Shown: positions 40,490-53,329, counted from the first letter of the stretch. The stretch: 64,000 nucleotides of DNA from Sepiola atlantica (GCA_963556195.1 OY744531.1:100462123-100526122), one strand, 5' to 3'. Notes: a model not told the origin generated them from the sequence alone. Program-made: numbers and translations.

Positions 40490-41300
40490 AAAAGAATAAA
40501 GACCTGGGCATTATCACTCGTACGATATTTTGGTAATATATTCTGTACCATACATAAGCTGGACAAAAGAAGAACTGAGGCATCCTGACCAGAAGACTAG
40601 AGAACTAATGATTATGCACAATACACTACACCCGAAGGGTGATACTGGCAAACTATCAGTGAAAAGGAAAGACAGGGAAGATGACTGGTAAGTATAGAGG
40701 TCTGTGTAAATGACACGAATCAAGAATTGGAAAAATTCAAAACCCAGAACACAGAGAGGCTAATCAACACAGCAAGAGACACCGTACAAATGAACATTAC
40801 TGGGAACAGGAAAAACGAGGAACAAGACAAGAAAAGTGGGAAGTGAAACAGCTACACGGACGATTCATAAGACCGACAATAAAAAAGACTCACGAAAACA
40901 CATGGCTAAGAAAAGGACACCTAAACAGAGAAACGGAATCACTACTAACAACTTCACAAAACAATGTGACTAGAACTAACTATATCAAAGCTAGGATAGA
41001 CAAAGAGACGAAATAGTTAATCACATAATAAGTGAATGCAGAAAACAAGCCCCAAAAGAACACAAGAACAGGCATAGCTGTGTGGGGAATGCAGTACACT
41101 GGGAACTATGCAAATGCCTGTATTTTGAACACGCAGATAAATGGAACTGATAAAAACCGAAGACAGTACTTGAAAACGAAAATTCCAAAATCCTCTGGGG
41201 CATAGAGGTACAAACATATAAACTCATCCAAGCAAGGAGACCAGGTGACATAATAGTTAACAAGACGGAAAAAAACTGCTAAATCGTAGACTTAAACAGA
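40490..41300 (+). pseudogene. LINE ORF2 C-terminal fragment, second LINE family
   Basis: Plus strand reads ISWTKEELRHPDQKTRELMI, MHNTLHPKGDTGKLSVKRKD, LINTARDTVQMNITGN, WLRKGHLNRETESLLTTSQN, VNHIISECRKQAPKEHKNRH, VGNAVHWELCKCLYFEHADK and ILWGIEVQTYKLIQARRPGD. These match the long C-terminal region (zinc-knuckle-like C/H cluster, then the W-L-QTD--I-ARRPD-like motif) of a non-LTR retrotransposon clade distinct from the 15648/37255 family. Several stops and frameshifts. The RT catalytic part is missing. Confidence 0.78.
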
Positions 41301-41467
41301 TTCTGCAAAAGGCTTGCCTGTTAGGAACGGCGCAAGTGTTAAGGTACAGCTTGAAATTGACCTGATGTTAAAGAATCGAACTAAAAACATCCAAATGTTG
41401 AGACTACTATGAAATAATAAAAATAATGATAACAATAGTAGTAATGATACTAATAATAATGATAGGG

Positions 41468-41580
41468 CGAAGAAGAAGAAGAAGAAGAAGAAGAAGAAGA
41501 AGAAGAAGAAGAAGAAGAAGAAGAACAACAACAACAACAACAACAACAATAATAACAAGAACAAGAACAAGAAGAAAGCT
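41468..41580. repeat. (GAA)n-(CAA)n microsatellite
   Basis: GAA to about 41525, then ACA/ATA triplets. Confidence 0.95.
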
Positions 41581-41835
41581 AATTGCTACATTGGTGTTAC
41601 TATCACTACCCTTTCTAGTTAAAAATATATCTCACAGAAAGGTTATGTTTTTTGGAAATGTGAAAAAATAAAAATAAAAATAATAAAATAAAAACATGGT
41701 TATTGGAATATAATGTGAACCTGACTATTATTTGCTCTGTTATCACTAATTGACAATCATCGAGCTGAATCTTTTAAGTAGACTGCAAAGTTAAAGGGCA
41801 CTGATAGTATATGCTAATACATATATTGTCATTAA

Positions 41836-41945
<110 letters not shown>

Positions 41946-42077
41946 AGGGCAGTGCGGATGATGAATTACAGCAAGTGTATCCACACCAAGGTTGGTTACC
42001 TGAACGACTGATGACATTAAAATGTGATCAGCAGTCAAGTACCTAATCTATTGCTTAACACTGTGTGTATGTGTCTG

Positions 42078-42080
<3 letters not shown>

Positions 42081-42136
<56 letters not shown>
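42081..42136. repeat. (GT)n microsatellite
   Basis: About 28 GT units. Confidence 0.95.
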
Positions 42137-42137
<1 letters not shown>

Positions 42138-42486
42138 GTGGTTGGTTATTTGTCTATTCCTTTCAACTTTTCTGGTGCAGATGTGCCGACCTTTCAGCGG
42201 AGATGATGTACGCCATATTGGATTTAATTTTTCTCGCTGTATCTCTCTGCCAGTATCATTCTTCGCGGGAATATCCAGCTGCGAGATGATTTACATCCTT
42301 GCCGCGCAGAGAGAGAAAAAGAACAGTTGATTAACTATAAAACCGCTAGATATCTATGCTGGCAAAATAAAATAAAATACATCCGATGAGGAATCTAATG
42401 ACGTGTACTTCAGCTTTTTATGTACGTCTTCGCATCTCTGCGTTAGGCTTTGGCGGTCGAGTGGTCGGGTGGTTTGTCGTACGTAA
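42137..42486. other. No feature recognised
   Basis: Unassigned DNA leading into the satellite array. Confidence 0.35.
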
Positions 42487-44340
42487 ACTTCAGTTCTAAA
42501 TAGAATTTTCGTCAGTCTATCATGCTTAAATTCGAAATAGAATTTTCGTCAGTCTATCATGCTTAAATTCGAAATAGTATTTTCGTTTGTCTGTTCGTTC
42601 GTCACGCTTTAGTTTGAAAAAGTATTTACGTGGTCTGTCCTTTGAAATACAATTTACGTAGTCTGTCCTTTGAAATACAATTTACGTAGTCTGTCATGCT
42701 TACTTTTGGAACAAAATCTAAATCCATCTGTCACGCTTAAGTTTGAAATAGCATTTTCGTTCATCTGTCACGTTTAAGTTTGAAATAGCATTTTCGTTCA
42801 TCTGTCACGTTTAAGTTTGAAATAGCATTTTCGTTCATCTGTCACGTGTAGGTTTGAAATAGCATTTTCGTTCATCTGTCACGTTTAAGTTTGAAATAGC
42901 ATTGTCGTTCATCTGTCACGTTTAAGTTTGAAATAGAATTTTCGTTCATCTGTCACTTTTAAGTTTGAAAAAATATTTTCGTTCATCTGTCACGTTTAGG
43001 TTTGAAATAGCATTTTCGTTCATCTGTCACGTTTAAGTTTGAAATTGCATTTTTGTTTATCTGTCACGTTTTAGTTTGAAATAGCATTTTCGTTCATCTG
43101 TCACGCTTAAGTTTTAAATAGCATTTTCGTTCATCTGTCGAGTTTAAGTTTGAAATAGCATTTTCGTTCATCTGTCACGTTTAGGTTTGAAATAGCATTT
43201 TCGTTCATCTGTCACGTTTAAGTTTGAAATAGCATTTTCGTTCATCGGTCACGTTTAGGTTTGAAATAGCATTTTCGTTCATCTGTCACGTTTAAGTTTG
43301 AAATAGCATTTTCGTTCATCTGTCACGTTTAAGTTTGAAATAGCATTTTCGTTCATCTGTCACTTTTAAGTTTGAAATAATATTTTCGTTTATCTGTCAC
43401 GTTAAGGTTTGAAATAGCATTTTCGTTCATCTGTCACGTTTAAGTTTGAAATAGCATTTTCGTTCATCTGTCACGTTTAAGTTTGAAATAGCATTTTCGT
43501 TAATCTGTCATTTTTAAGTTTGAAATAATATTTTCGTTCATCTGTCACGTTTAGGTTTGAAATAGCATTTTCGTTCATCTGTCACGTTTAAGTTTGAAAT
43601 AGCATTTTCGTTCATCTGTCACGTTTAGGTTAGAAATATCATTTTCGTTCATCTGTCACGTTTAAGTTTGAAATAGCATTTTCGTTCATCTGTCACGTTT
43701 AAGTTTTAAATAGCATTTTCGTTCATCTGTTACGTTTAAGTTTGAAATAACATTTTCGTTCATCTGTCACGTTTAGGTTTGAAATAGCATTTTCGTTCAT
43801 CTGTCACGTTTAAGTTTGAAATAGCATTTTCGTTCATCTGTCACGTTTAAGTTTGAAATAGCATTTTCGTTCATCTGTCACGTTTAGGTTTGAAATAGCA
43901 TTTTCGTTCATCTGTCACGTTTAAGTTTGAAATAGCATTTTCGTTCATCTGTCACGTTTAAGTTTGAAATAGCATTTTCGTTCATCTGTCACGTTTAAGT
44001 TTGAAATAGCATTTTCGTTCATCTGTCACGTTTAAGTTTGAAATAGCATTTTCGTTCATCTATCACGTTTAAGTTTGAAATAGCATTTTCGTTCATCTGT
44101 CACGTTTAAGTTTGAAATAACATTTTCATTCATCTGTCAGGTTTAGGTTTGTAAATAGCATTTTTGTTTATCTGTCACGTTTTAGTTTGAAATAGCATTT
44201 TCGTTCATCTGTCACGCTTAAGTTTTAAATAGCATTTTCGTTCATCTGTCGAGTTTAAGTTTGAAATATCATTTTCGTTCATCTGTCACGTTTAGGTTTG
44301 AAATAGCATTTCGTTCATCTGTCCCGCTGTAGAAATAGCA
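42487..44340. repeat. 37-bp satellite array, orientation B, subfamily 1
   Basis: About 50 units of TTCGTTCATCTGTCACGTTT, AAGTTTGAAATAGCATT (37 bp). The first six units (42487-42720) are diverged edge copies. It is the reverse complement family of 21428-22617, with TTCATC replacing TTGGTC. Confidence 0.95.
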
Positions 44341-44585
44341 TCTTCGTTGCTCTATAACGCTTAAGTTTTATATAGAATTTCCGTCGGTATCTAGCATTTT
44401 CGTTAGTCTACAGATATTAAGTTTGAAATCGCATTTTCATTGGTTTGTCACGCTTTAATTTGAAAAAACATATCCGTTTATCTGTCACGCATCTTTGAAA
44501 TAGCATTTCATCGTTAAGCATTTAAGTTTTACATATTAGTTTCGTCCGTTAATAGCATTTTAGTTAGTTTATGACGATTAATGTT
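44341..44585. repeat. Degenerate junction between satellite subfamilies
   Basis: Strongly diverged units of mixed type (TCACGCATCTTTGAAATAGC, TCTAGCATTTTCGTTAGTCT). A similar TCACGCATCTTTGAA string closes the whole region at 48058. Confidence 0.85.
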
Positions 44586-47500
44586 TAATTGGAAATAGAA
44601 TTTTCGTTGGTCCGCCATCGTTAAATTTGAAATAGAATTTTCGTTGGTCCGCCATCGTTAAATTTGAAATAGAATTTTCGTTGGTCCGCCATCGTTAAAT
44701 TTAAATAGTATTTTCGTTGGTCCTCCATCGTTAAATTTGAAATAGAATTTTCGTTGGTCCGCCATCGTTAAATTTAAATAGTATTTTCGGAGGTCCGCCA
44801 TCGTTAAATTTGAAATAGAATTTTCGTTGGTCCACCATCGTTAAATTTGAAATAGAATTTTCGTTGGTCCGCCATCGTTAAATTTGAAATAGAATTTTCG
44901 TTGGTCTGCCATCGTTAAATTTAAATAGTATTTTCGTTGGTCCGCCATCGTTAAATTTAAATAGAATTTTCGTTGGTCCGCCATCGTTACATTTAAATAG
45001 TATTTTCGTTGGTCCGCCATCGTTAAATTTGAAATAGAATTTTCTTTGGTCCGCCATCGTTAAATTTGAAATAGAATTTTCGTTGGTCCGCCATCGTTAA
45101 ATTTGAAATAGAATTTTCGTTGGTCCGCCATCGTTAAATTTAAATAGTATTTTCGTTGGTCCGCCATCGTTAAATTTGAAATAGAATTTTCGTTGGTCTG
45201 CCATCGTTAAATTTAAATAGTATTTTCGGAGGTCCGCCATCGTTAAATTTGAAATAGAATTTTCGTTGGTCCACCATCGTTAAATTTGAAATAGAATTTT
45301 CGTTGGTCCGCCATCGTTAAATTTGAAATAGAATTTTCGTTGGTCTGCCATCGTTAAATTTAAATAGTATTTTCGTTGGTCCGCCATCGTTAAATTTAAA
45401 TAGAATTTTCGTTGGTCCGCCATCGTTACATTTAAATAGTATTTTCGTTGGTCCGCCATCGTTAAATTTGAAATAGAATTTTCTTTGGTCCGCCATCGTT
45501 AAATTTGAAATAGAATTTTCGTTGGTCCGCCATCGTTAAATTTGAAATAGAATTTTCGTTGGTCCGCCATCGTTAAATTTAAATAGTATTTTCGTTGGTC
45601 CGCCATCGTTAAATTTAAATAGTATTTTCGTTGGTCCGCCATCGTTAAATTTGAAATAGAATTTTCGTTGGTCCGCCATCGTTAAATTTAAATAGTATTT
45701 TCGTTGGTCCGCCATCGTTAAATTTGAAATAGTATTTTCGTTGGTCCGCCATCGTTAAATTTGAAATAGAATTTTCGTTGGTCCGCCATCGTTAAATTTG
45801 AAATAGATTTTTCGTTGGTCCGCCATCGTTAAATTTGAAATAGTATTTTCGTTGATCCGCCATCGTTGAATTTGAAATAGAATTTTCGTTGGTCCGCCAT
45901 CGTTAAATTTAAATAGTATTTTCGTTGGTCCGTCATCGTTAAATTTAAATAGTATTTTCGTTGGTCCGCCATCGTTAAATTTAAATAGTATTTTCGTTGG
46001 TCCGCCATCGTTAAATTTGAAATAGAATTTTCGTTGGTTTGCCATCGTTAAATTTAAATAGTATTTTCGTTGGTCCGCCATCGTTAAATTTAAATAGAAT
46101 TTTCGTTGGTCCGCCATCGTTAAATTTAAATAGAATTTTCGTTGGTCCGCCATCGTTAAATTTGAAATAGAATTTTCGTTGGTCCACCATCGTTAAATTT
46201 GAAATAGAATTTTCGTTGGTCCGCCATCGTTAAATTTAAATAGAATTTTCGTTGGTCCGCCATCGTTAAATTTAAATAGTATTTTCGTTGGTCCGCCATC
46301 GTTAAATTTAAATAGAATTTTCGTTGGTCCGCCATCGTTACATTTAAATAGTATTTTCGTTGGTCCGCCATCGTTAAATTTGAAATAGAATTTTCGTTGG
46401 TCCGCCATCGTTAAATTTAAATAGTATTTTCGTTGGTCCGCCATCGTTAAATTTGAAATAGAATTTTCGTTGGTCCGCCATCGTTAAATTTGAAATAGAA
46501 TTTTCGTTGGTCCGCCATCGTTAAATTTAAATAGTATTTTCGTTGGTCCGCCATCGTTAAATTTGAAATAGAATTTTCGTTGGTCCGCCATCGTAAAATT
46601 TGAAATAGAATTTTCGTTGGTCCGCCATCGTTAAATTTGAATAGTATTTTCGTTGGTCCGCCTTCGTTAAATTTAAATAGTATTTTCGTTGGTCCGCCAT
46701 CGTTAAATTTAAATAGTATTTTCGTTGGTCCGCCATCGTTAAATTTGAAATAGAATTTTCGTTGGTCCGCCATCGTTAAATTTAAATAGTATTTTCGTTG
46801 GTCCGCCATCGTTAAATTTAAATAGTATTTTCGTTGGTCCGCCATCGTTAAATTTGAAATAGAATTTTCGTTGGTCCGCCATCGTTAAATTTGATAGTAT
46901 TTCCGTTGGTCCGCCATCGTTAAATTTGAAATAGAATTTTCGTTGGTCTGCCATCGTTAAATTTAAATAGTATTTTCGTTGGTCCGCCATCGTTAAATTT
47001 GAAATAGAATTTTCGTTGGTCTGCCATCGTTAAATTTAAATAGTATTTTCGTTAGTCCGCCATCGTTAAATTTAAATAGTATTTTCGTTGGTCCGCCATC
47101 GTTAAATTTGAAATAGAATTTTCGTTTGTCCGCCATCGTTAAATTTGAAATAGAATTTTCGTTGGTCCTCCATCGTTAAATTTAAATAGTATTTTCGTTG
47201 GTCCGCCATCGTTAAATTTGAAATAGAATTTTCGTTGGTCCGTCATCGTTAAATTTAAATAGTATTTTCGTTGGTCCGCCATCGTTAAATTTAAATAGTA
47301 TTTTCGTTGGTCCGCCATCGTTAAATTTAAATAGTATTTTCGTTGGTCTGCCATCGTTAAATTTGAAATAGAATTTTCGTTGGTCCGCCATCGTTAAATT
47401 TAAATAGTATTTCCGTTGGTCCGCCATCGTTAAATTTGAAATAGAATTTTCGTTGGTCCGCCATCGTTAAATTTAAATAGTATTTTCGTTGGTCCGCCAT

Positions 47501-47640
47501 CGTTAAATTTAAATAGTATTTTTGTTGGTCCGCCATCGTTAAATTTGAAATAGAATTTTCGTTGGTCCGCCATCGTTAAATTTGAAATAGAATTTTCGTT
47601 GGTCCGCCATCGTTAAATTTGAAATAGAATTTTCGCCAGT
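44586..47640. repeat. 37-bp satellite array, orientation B, subfamily 2
   Basis: About 83 units of TTCGTTGGTCCGCCATCGTT, AAATTTGAAATAGAATT (37 bp) alternating with 36-bp units containing AAATTTAAATAGTATT. A 439-bp block of 12 units is duplicated in tandem. Minus-strand MADQRKFYLNLT-like frames are artefacts of the near-multiple-of-three unit length. Confidence 0.97.
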
Positions 47641-48792
47641 CTGTCTTAAGTTTTAAATCGCATTTTTTTTTTTACTAGTGTGTCATCGCTTCTGAAGCCA
47701 ACAGGCCACTCGAGGATAAGGATTAATGGGATTGTCGGCGAGCGATTAACAACACATTGGAATGATTGAAAACAATGGGTGTAAAATTATTATTTAATTG
47801 AACGGATCGACAAGAATTTGTTAACATTGAAAACAACCATGTTATAACCAGTTGGGAAGCATCCCAGTGGTATCGTATTCCACAGATTGGGAAGTTATTG
47901 GAAAAAAAACTTTGTTCATGTAAGTTCCGTTTAATTTTAGGTACACAGAGGAAAGAAGGGAAATTCTTTTACAGTGGTTGTAGCTAGACGAGTTTTTGTT
48001 GCGAATGTATTTTCGTTGGTTGGTCACGCTGAAATGTGAAGTAGCATTTACGTTGGTCTGTCACGCATCTTTGAAGGTATATCTTATCGCTAAGCGCATA
48101 ACGTGAATGGGCGCGCGCGTCTTAAGCTTATGCGGTGTGGTTCTCTTTAGCAAGTCAATAATGGAATACCGATGGATGTGCCACCAGCCTACGGTAAGTT
48201 TGTAAGTTAACGGAATATGATCAAGCTGTCTCCGTATGACAAATAATCTTTGCTTTACTATCTTCTAGGGTTATGGTTAGGGTTAGGGTAAGGGTTCTAG
48301 GTTTACTGAACTTGGAATCGCAGAAGGATACGAGCTGGCCGCCAGCAAGTGTTTCCGTCAAATCCTAGCGCGTTTCTCTTTGTCATAACTCATAAGTGAA
48401 GTAAAATAGCGGCTGGCGTTTTGCTGGTTTAATGTCGCCAGCATAAACCTTTCACGCGACGCCATCTTGAATATTTGTTCGCGTTCAATCGCTTCGTGAA
48501 GCCAATTTATCCGACGCTGATCTCGTTTCCAAGCACCGCCATTTCCGTGCTCGCAGATTGAACGCGCGCAGCCAGTGACGTTAAATAGAAATATAATCTT
48601 GATTTATGACGCACATTTTCAGGCAAGATTGTCACATTTCGGGAAATTAGTGTTTCAGTAATTCGCTGGAACCGCGAAAGAGATGTATGTCTCGTGGAAC
48701 GGTAATGTCTCCGACAAGACACTAGTGTGGAAGAGCCATTGACAGGAAACCTCATCAATCAGACCTGGCATCATCGTGCATATCCTTATTGA

Positions 48793-48796
<4 letters not shown>
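47641..48796. other. Array edge and unassigned, CpG-richer DNA
   Basis: Decayed units at 48005-48080. Positions 47842-48027 (minus) contain NKVFFPITSQSVEYDTTGML, possibly a LINE C-terminal scrap. Positions 48350-48770 are CpG-richer, with a GACGCCATCTTGAATAT (YY1-like) string, and could be an old promoter or exon. No gene is supported. The end (48725-48790) resembles 52440-52505. Confidence 0.4.

Positions 48797-48870
<74 letters not shown>
48797..48870. repeat. (TA)n microsatellite
   Basis: Abuts the inverted-pair segment 48871-49056. Confidence 0.95.
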
Positions 48871-48874
<4 letters not shown>

Positions 48875-49056
48875 AAAGAAGCTTTGAGTCATTTTAAACA
48901 AAACAAAAAAGAAGGTAAAATGCAGTTTAAATTCATAGAGAAACTAACTAAATCCAAGATATTGCAGACTTAACATTCGTTGGAAAATTAATAAATAAAA
49001 AATAAGTAAATAAAAAAAATAAAAATGGGGGGGGGGGGGTAAGTATCTAAGAGTGA
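48871..49056 (+). repeat. Inverted-pair segment, copy 1
   Basis: GTCTAAAGAAGCTTTGAGTC through TAAGTATCTAAGAGTGA. The reverse complement lies at 52607-52789, 3.6 kb away, also beside a TA tract. Not coding. Confidence 0.88.
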
Positions 49057-49118
49057 AACAAAAACAGGAGACCTTAAGCGTCTAATATTAACACGGGGAT
49101 CATCAGCTGTTTACCATG

Positions 49119-49121
<3 letters not shown>

Positions 49122-49203
<82 letters not shown>
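49122..49203. repeat. (TA)n microsatellite
   Basis: An 82-bp TA tract. Confidence 0.95.
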
Positions 49204-49206
<3 letters not shown>

Positions 49207-49445
49207 GGTTTATAACTAAAAGATAACTTTTAGAGAATTAGACCTATTGTGAGATGAGGAAAGCTCAATATACTGGATAGAGCAAAAATAAGATGATAAG
49301 ATTTTGATCTTTGAAAAGCCGTGCTTAAGGAATGCAATTGAAAGAGAAGAAGAATAAATATTTTATCTACTAAATGCTCCTTGTTCTGAACAACTGAAGA
49401 TATTGATCTGTTTCCATTTACAGTTCTAACTATTTTTCATTGACT

Positions 49446-49450
<5 letters not shown>

Positions 49451-49525
<75 letters not shown>

Positions 49526-49550
49526 AGAGAGAGAGGGGGAGAGAGAAAGT
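49451..49550. repeat. (TA)n-(GA)n microsatellite
   Basis: TA to 49522 followed by GAGAGAGAGAGGGGGAGAG. Confidence 0.95.
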
Positions 49551-50603
49551 GAAAGAGAAAGAGAAATAAAAGATAAGAATAAATACTGTAAAAATACAAT
49601 ATCTATTACGTCATCAGTTGTTCAAAACAAGTTGCTTCAAATAAAAGAAATTATTTTTCCTTTCTTATCGTCAGAGGAATACAAATTGATAAGGAATTAA
49701 GGGGAATTTACCAAAAGTTATAATTAAAAAAAGATATAAACATAATACAAGATAAAGACAAATATAAAAAAATGTCCAATGCAAAGAGAAGAGATTGTAA
49801 ATATAGGAAAAAGATGACCGTTTAAGATGTCATGAAAATGGTAGCAGCAGGTTCAAAAACGATAAATCCAGGAAAGGTTGAAACAAAAAATTGTAAACTT
49901 CGTTGAATTTTTGGAGAGGTCAAACCATTTAAAAGGCAAAGTAATCCTGTTCAAAAAGGTTGCAAGGTAAAATTTTAGGATATAAGTTGTGTATTAAAAG
50001 CCATTAAAGTACAAAGATTAAAGTACATAGATTCCAAAAGTAAATAAAAGAAATAAACTATATAAGAATACAGAATTTGGGATATAAAAGCTATAAGAAA
50101 GTGGTAAACTTAAGGTTAATAAGGGTGGCATACTTAAAGGATACATAAATGTTAAATTTCAAAAATAGGGGGTGCCTACTGCGTAGGGCATTAAACTGGA
50201 AGGTACGTTAAGTCTATGGGTTAAAGTTAAAAGATCAAAGATTGAATTTAAAACGTTCAAGATTGAATTGGAAGATAAATGAGAGGGAATATATATGTAG
50301 TAAATGAGAGGGAATATATATGTAGTAAAAGATTGGTATCAACGACTTCCTGAAACAATGCGAAAAATGTTTTATGCGTGTTTCTCCGCCGTGTTTAAAA
50401 AAATCTCTTCTTTCTCCAGCTTTTTTGTTCATTTGATTTTGACACCTGATGGATAGTTTGACGAAGAATCGAAAATGTTCGTGAAACCTATGGAACATTT
50501 ATTAATTTTTTTGATTTAAATACAAAAAAGACCATCAGAAAAATTGAAACAATAAAAAAAATATATAATTAAACAGACGAATTCTGTTATTTTTAACAAT
50601 GTT

Positions 50604-50607
<4 letters not shown>
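49551..50607. other. Unassigned; partly related to 700-960
   Basis: Positions 49660-49800 resemble 780-960, including a CUGACGA core on the minus strand at about 49676-49670 without a recognisable stem III. The rest is AT-rich. A weak UUGACGA...GAAA string at 50470 does not fold convincingly. Confidence 0.4.

Positions 50608-50645
<38 letters not shown>
50608..50645. repeat. (TA)n microsatellite
   Basis: A short TA tract 108 bp before the hammerhead copy at 50753. Confidence 0.9.
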
Positions 50646-50648
<3 letters not shown>

Positions 50649-50752
50649 TATAGATTTCAATATTGCGTTGAGAATCTGAATAAAAAGGCTCAATGTACCT
50701 TTAAACAGAGCAAAACAGAATTATTAAAATGAAAAAACTATACATACATTAA

Positions 50753-50815
50753 GGTTGTATACATTATAAATTATTTTGACCCTTTAATTGGGTTTCCTCA
50801 GACGTATAGACAACC
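50753..50815 (-). ncRNA. Hammerhead motif, homologue of 277-340, core G12 lost
   Basis: Minus strand: stem I GGUUGU/ACAACC and UACGU/AUGUA; core CUGAGGA; stem II ACCC/GGGU; AAA where GAA is expected; stem III AUA/UAU with loop AUU; cleavage-site base A at 50765. Compared with 277-340, paired positions of stem I have changed on both sides (GGCUGU/ACAGCC to GGUUGU/ACAACC; C-G to U-A in the inner helix). The missing G should abolish cleavage. Confidence 0.7.
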
Positions 50816-50824
50816 ACGTAAAAA

Positions 50825-50828
<4 letters not shown>

Positions 50829-50884
<56 letters not shown>
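50829..50884. repeat. (TA)n microsatellite
   Basis: 13 bp beyond the hammerhead copy, matching the arrangement at 277-640. Confidence 0.95.
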
Positions 50885-50885
<1 letters not shown>

Positions 50886-51731
50886 TAAAACATTAAAGAA
50901 ATATTATTATTTTTCAATATTAAAAATCCGAAATATTGAAGATAAAAAAATTATATATATGAATACAGAGTTAAAAAGAGTTCTAAACTTATGGATGCAA
51001 AAAGTACTTGTAGTCTTAAATTGGTAGTAAAATATAGGTTTGAAAAATACAAAGTTAAGTAATTGTTTTAAGTAATATTTAATGTATGGCAATTGAAGTA
51101 AGTTGTTATAGTACTGGTCCCTTGTTAGCTTAGAAAGGCTTGATTATGGGACGGGGTGTCAGTTGGGAATATAAAGTTGATATATTTCAATTTTTGCTTT
51201 TATGCCTGCATGCCGAAAGAAATTCGTTTTTAGAATTTATGATTTGTTTTACTCTTGGCAGCATTGATTTTCATAACGGTTTCTAAAGTATATAGTTGGT
51301 AAAACCGATATCCTGGTGTATAGAACCTAGACTTTTCAAGATCGACCAGTGCAGAGAGTGAGGGATGTTTTTACAATTTAAAAATTTTATTAAATTAGTT
51401 AGGGTAGTCCTTGCAATTTGGTTGTTATTACTTAAGAAAAGAGATGTGGTTGGATATAAAGGTTTTTATTGGGAAAGCACTGGCTCCTATGTAAGTATGT
51501 ATTTTATATGAGGTGGTTTTTGCATTTGGTGTGTTATTTATGGTAGTAGATTCGTCTTAGGTCTGTATTCTTAAGTACTGATTAGAGGTTAAGTTGGAAT
51601 TGTTTGATAGGGACACTAGATAGAGAAGATAAGTTAGAGCAAGAATGGTGTTAACTGGTAAAAATGTGGTGTGTGTTTGGAGTAATGTTTTGGTTATTGT
51701 GATGCAGATAAAGTTGAGAATGTGTAGGCTA

Positions 51732-51736
<5 letters not shown>
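50885..51736. other. No gene recognised
   Basis: AT-rich unassigned DNA. Confidence 0.35.

Positions 51737-51826
<90 letters not shown>
51737..51826. repeat. (TA)n-(TG)n compound microsatellite
   Basis: TA to 51766, TG to 51826, joined to the PLE-like segment that follows on the minus strand. Confidence 0.95.
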
Positions 51827-51827
<1 letters not shown>

Positions 51828-52026
51828 CAAATCGTTATCTCTACATGTCTGATTAAACACGACGTAATATTCTCTTTTAATTATACTTTTGAATCGCTTA
51901 ACATGGCCGAAAACAGAACTCTCGGGCCATATACAATTAATCAATACCTGAGACCAGGAAATTAGCTTGCTGAATCGAAGCAACGATAAAAAATAAAGAA
52001 AAGAAAACATTTCGTCTTCTGTAATC

Positions 52027-52027
<1 letters not shown>
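51827..52027 (-). pseudogene. PLE-like segment joined to a TG tract
   Basis: Minus strand: GHVKRFKSIIKREYYVVFNQ, TCRDNDLLHT, then His-Thr repeats from the microsatellite. The whole 200 bp is paralogous to 53126-53332. It shares the FN-TC---DLL pattern with 29026-29146 and 53573-53735. Confidence 0.5.

Positions 52028-52090
<63 letters not shown>
52028..52090. repeat. (TA)n microsatellite
   Basis: Upstream side of the minus-strand PLE-like segment. Confidence 0.95.
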
Positions 52091-52093
<3 letters not shown>

Positions 52094-52150
52094 CTTACTG
52101 CACTGAATATTGCGTAAGCAGGAAACATCGATGTCTGCAGGTAATAAATA

Positions 52151-52152
<2 letters not shown>

Positions 52153-52222
<70 letters not shown>
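52153..52222. repeat. (TA)n microsatellite
   Basis: Followed by GAGAGAGAG. DNA to 52420 is unassigned. Confidence 0.95.
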
Positions 52223-52233
<11 letters not shown>

Positions 52234-52424
52234 TGAAATCTATTCATAACAATATATTTAAATTTAAGCATTTCTAGCTTAGTATATAAAACTATTTTCT
52301 CCTGAAGAATGTATACTTCAAGGCGTGAGATTAATATTATGCTATATACAATAATACATTATTATTATATCTGCTCTACTTATGATATTGGGCACTTTGA
52401 AAGTAAGTACTTATCAAGAGAAGA

Positions 52425-52505
52425 CACAGGTGTGAATAATTGTTGACAGGAAACTTTATCAATAACACCTGGCATCATGGTACATATCCTTGTTGAAATA
52501 TTGGC
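52425..52505 (+). repeat. Dispersed segment, second copy of 48715-48790
   Basis: TTGACAGGAAACTTTATCAA, CACCTGGCATCAT and ACATATCCTTGTTGA match TTGACAGGAAACCTCATCAA, GACCTGGCATCAT and GCATATCCTTATTGA at 48738-48790. Confidence 0.8.
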
Positions 52506-52535
52506 AGAGTTTCATTCACACACGCACACACACAA

Positions 52536-52539
<4 letters not shown>

Positions 52540-52606
<67 letters not shown>
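52540..52606. repeat. (TA)n microsatellite
   Basis: Abuts the inverted-pair segment 52607-52789. Confidence 0.95.
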
Positions 52607-52610
<4 letters not shown>

Positions 52611-52789
52611 TCTTAGATACTTAACCCCCCTTTTTATTTTTTTATTTACTTATTTATTTTTTTTATTTATTTATTAATTTTCCATTGAATGTTAAGTCTG
52701 CAATATCTTGGATTTAGTTAGTTTCTCTTGGAATTTAAACTGCATTTTACTTTTTTTTTGTTTAAAATAACTCAAAGCTTCTTTAGACT
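52607..52789 (-). repeat. Inverted-pair segment, copy 2
   Basis: Reverse complement of 48871-49056 with few changes. Confidence 0.88.
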
Positions 52790-53015
52790 ATATATATAGT
52801 AAGTTATGAGAATATATTTATGGCAATTAAGCTTCACAGATTCTTCCGTGTTTCATCCTCGTATGAAATCGTAAGGCTAAAATGAATGAATAAATATATT
52901 CTTATAACTTACCTAGCTCTACTCACGTATTGAGCACTGTTGAAGTAAATACTGAAAATTGATACATAAAAGATTATATCTCCTTATAACATTTTATGTG
53001 GATACATGAAGTAAT

Positions 53016-53120
<105 letters not shown>

Positions 53121-53125
53121 AGAGA

Positions 53126-53329
53126 GAAAACAAATCGTTATCGATACATGTCAGATTGGACACAGCGAAATTTTCTTTTCTCTTATTTTTTGAATCGCTT
53201 GAGATGTCTGAAAAAAGTCTCGGATCCATACCCCAGAATAAAAACTGACCCGAAAACTAGCTCGCCAAGTCGAGACAACGTTTAAAAAAAAATAATAACG
53301 AAAAGAGAAAATGGTGTCGTCTTTAATCA

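Noticed and set aside
42007..42038. Hammerhead ribozyme (contains CUGAUGA)
   Set aside because: It is a simple hairpin. There is no GAAA segment and stems I and III cannot form.
45755..47427. Minus-strand frames with MADQRKFYLNLT-like repeats
   Set aside because: The 36/37-bp satellite unit stays open in several frames. Frame changes between neighbouring units show there is no selection on protein.
50465..50500. Hammerhead motif UUGACGA...GAAA
   Set aside because: Core C3 is changed, stem II would be only 2 bp and stem I pairing is poor.
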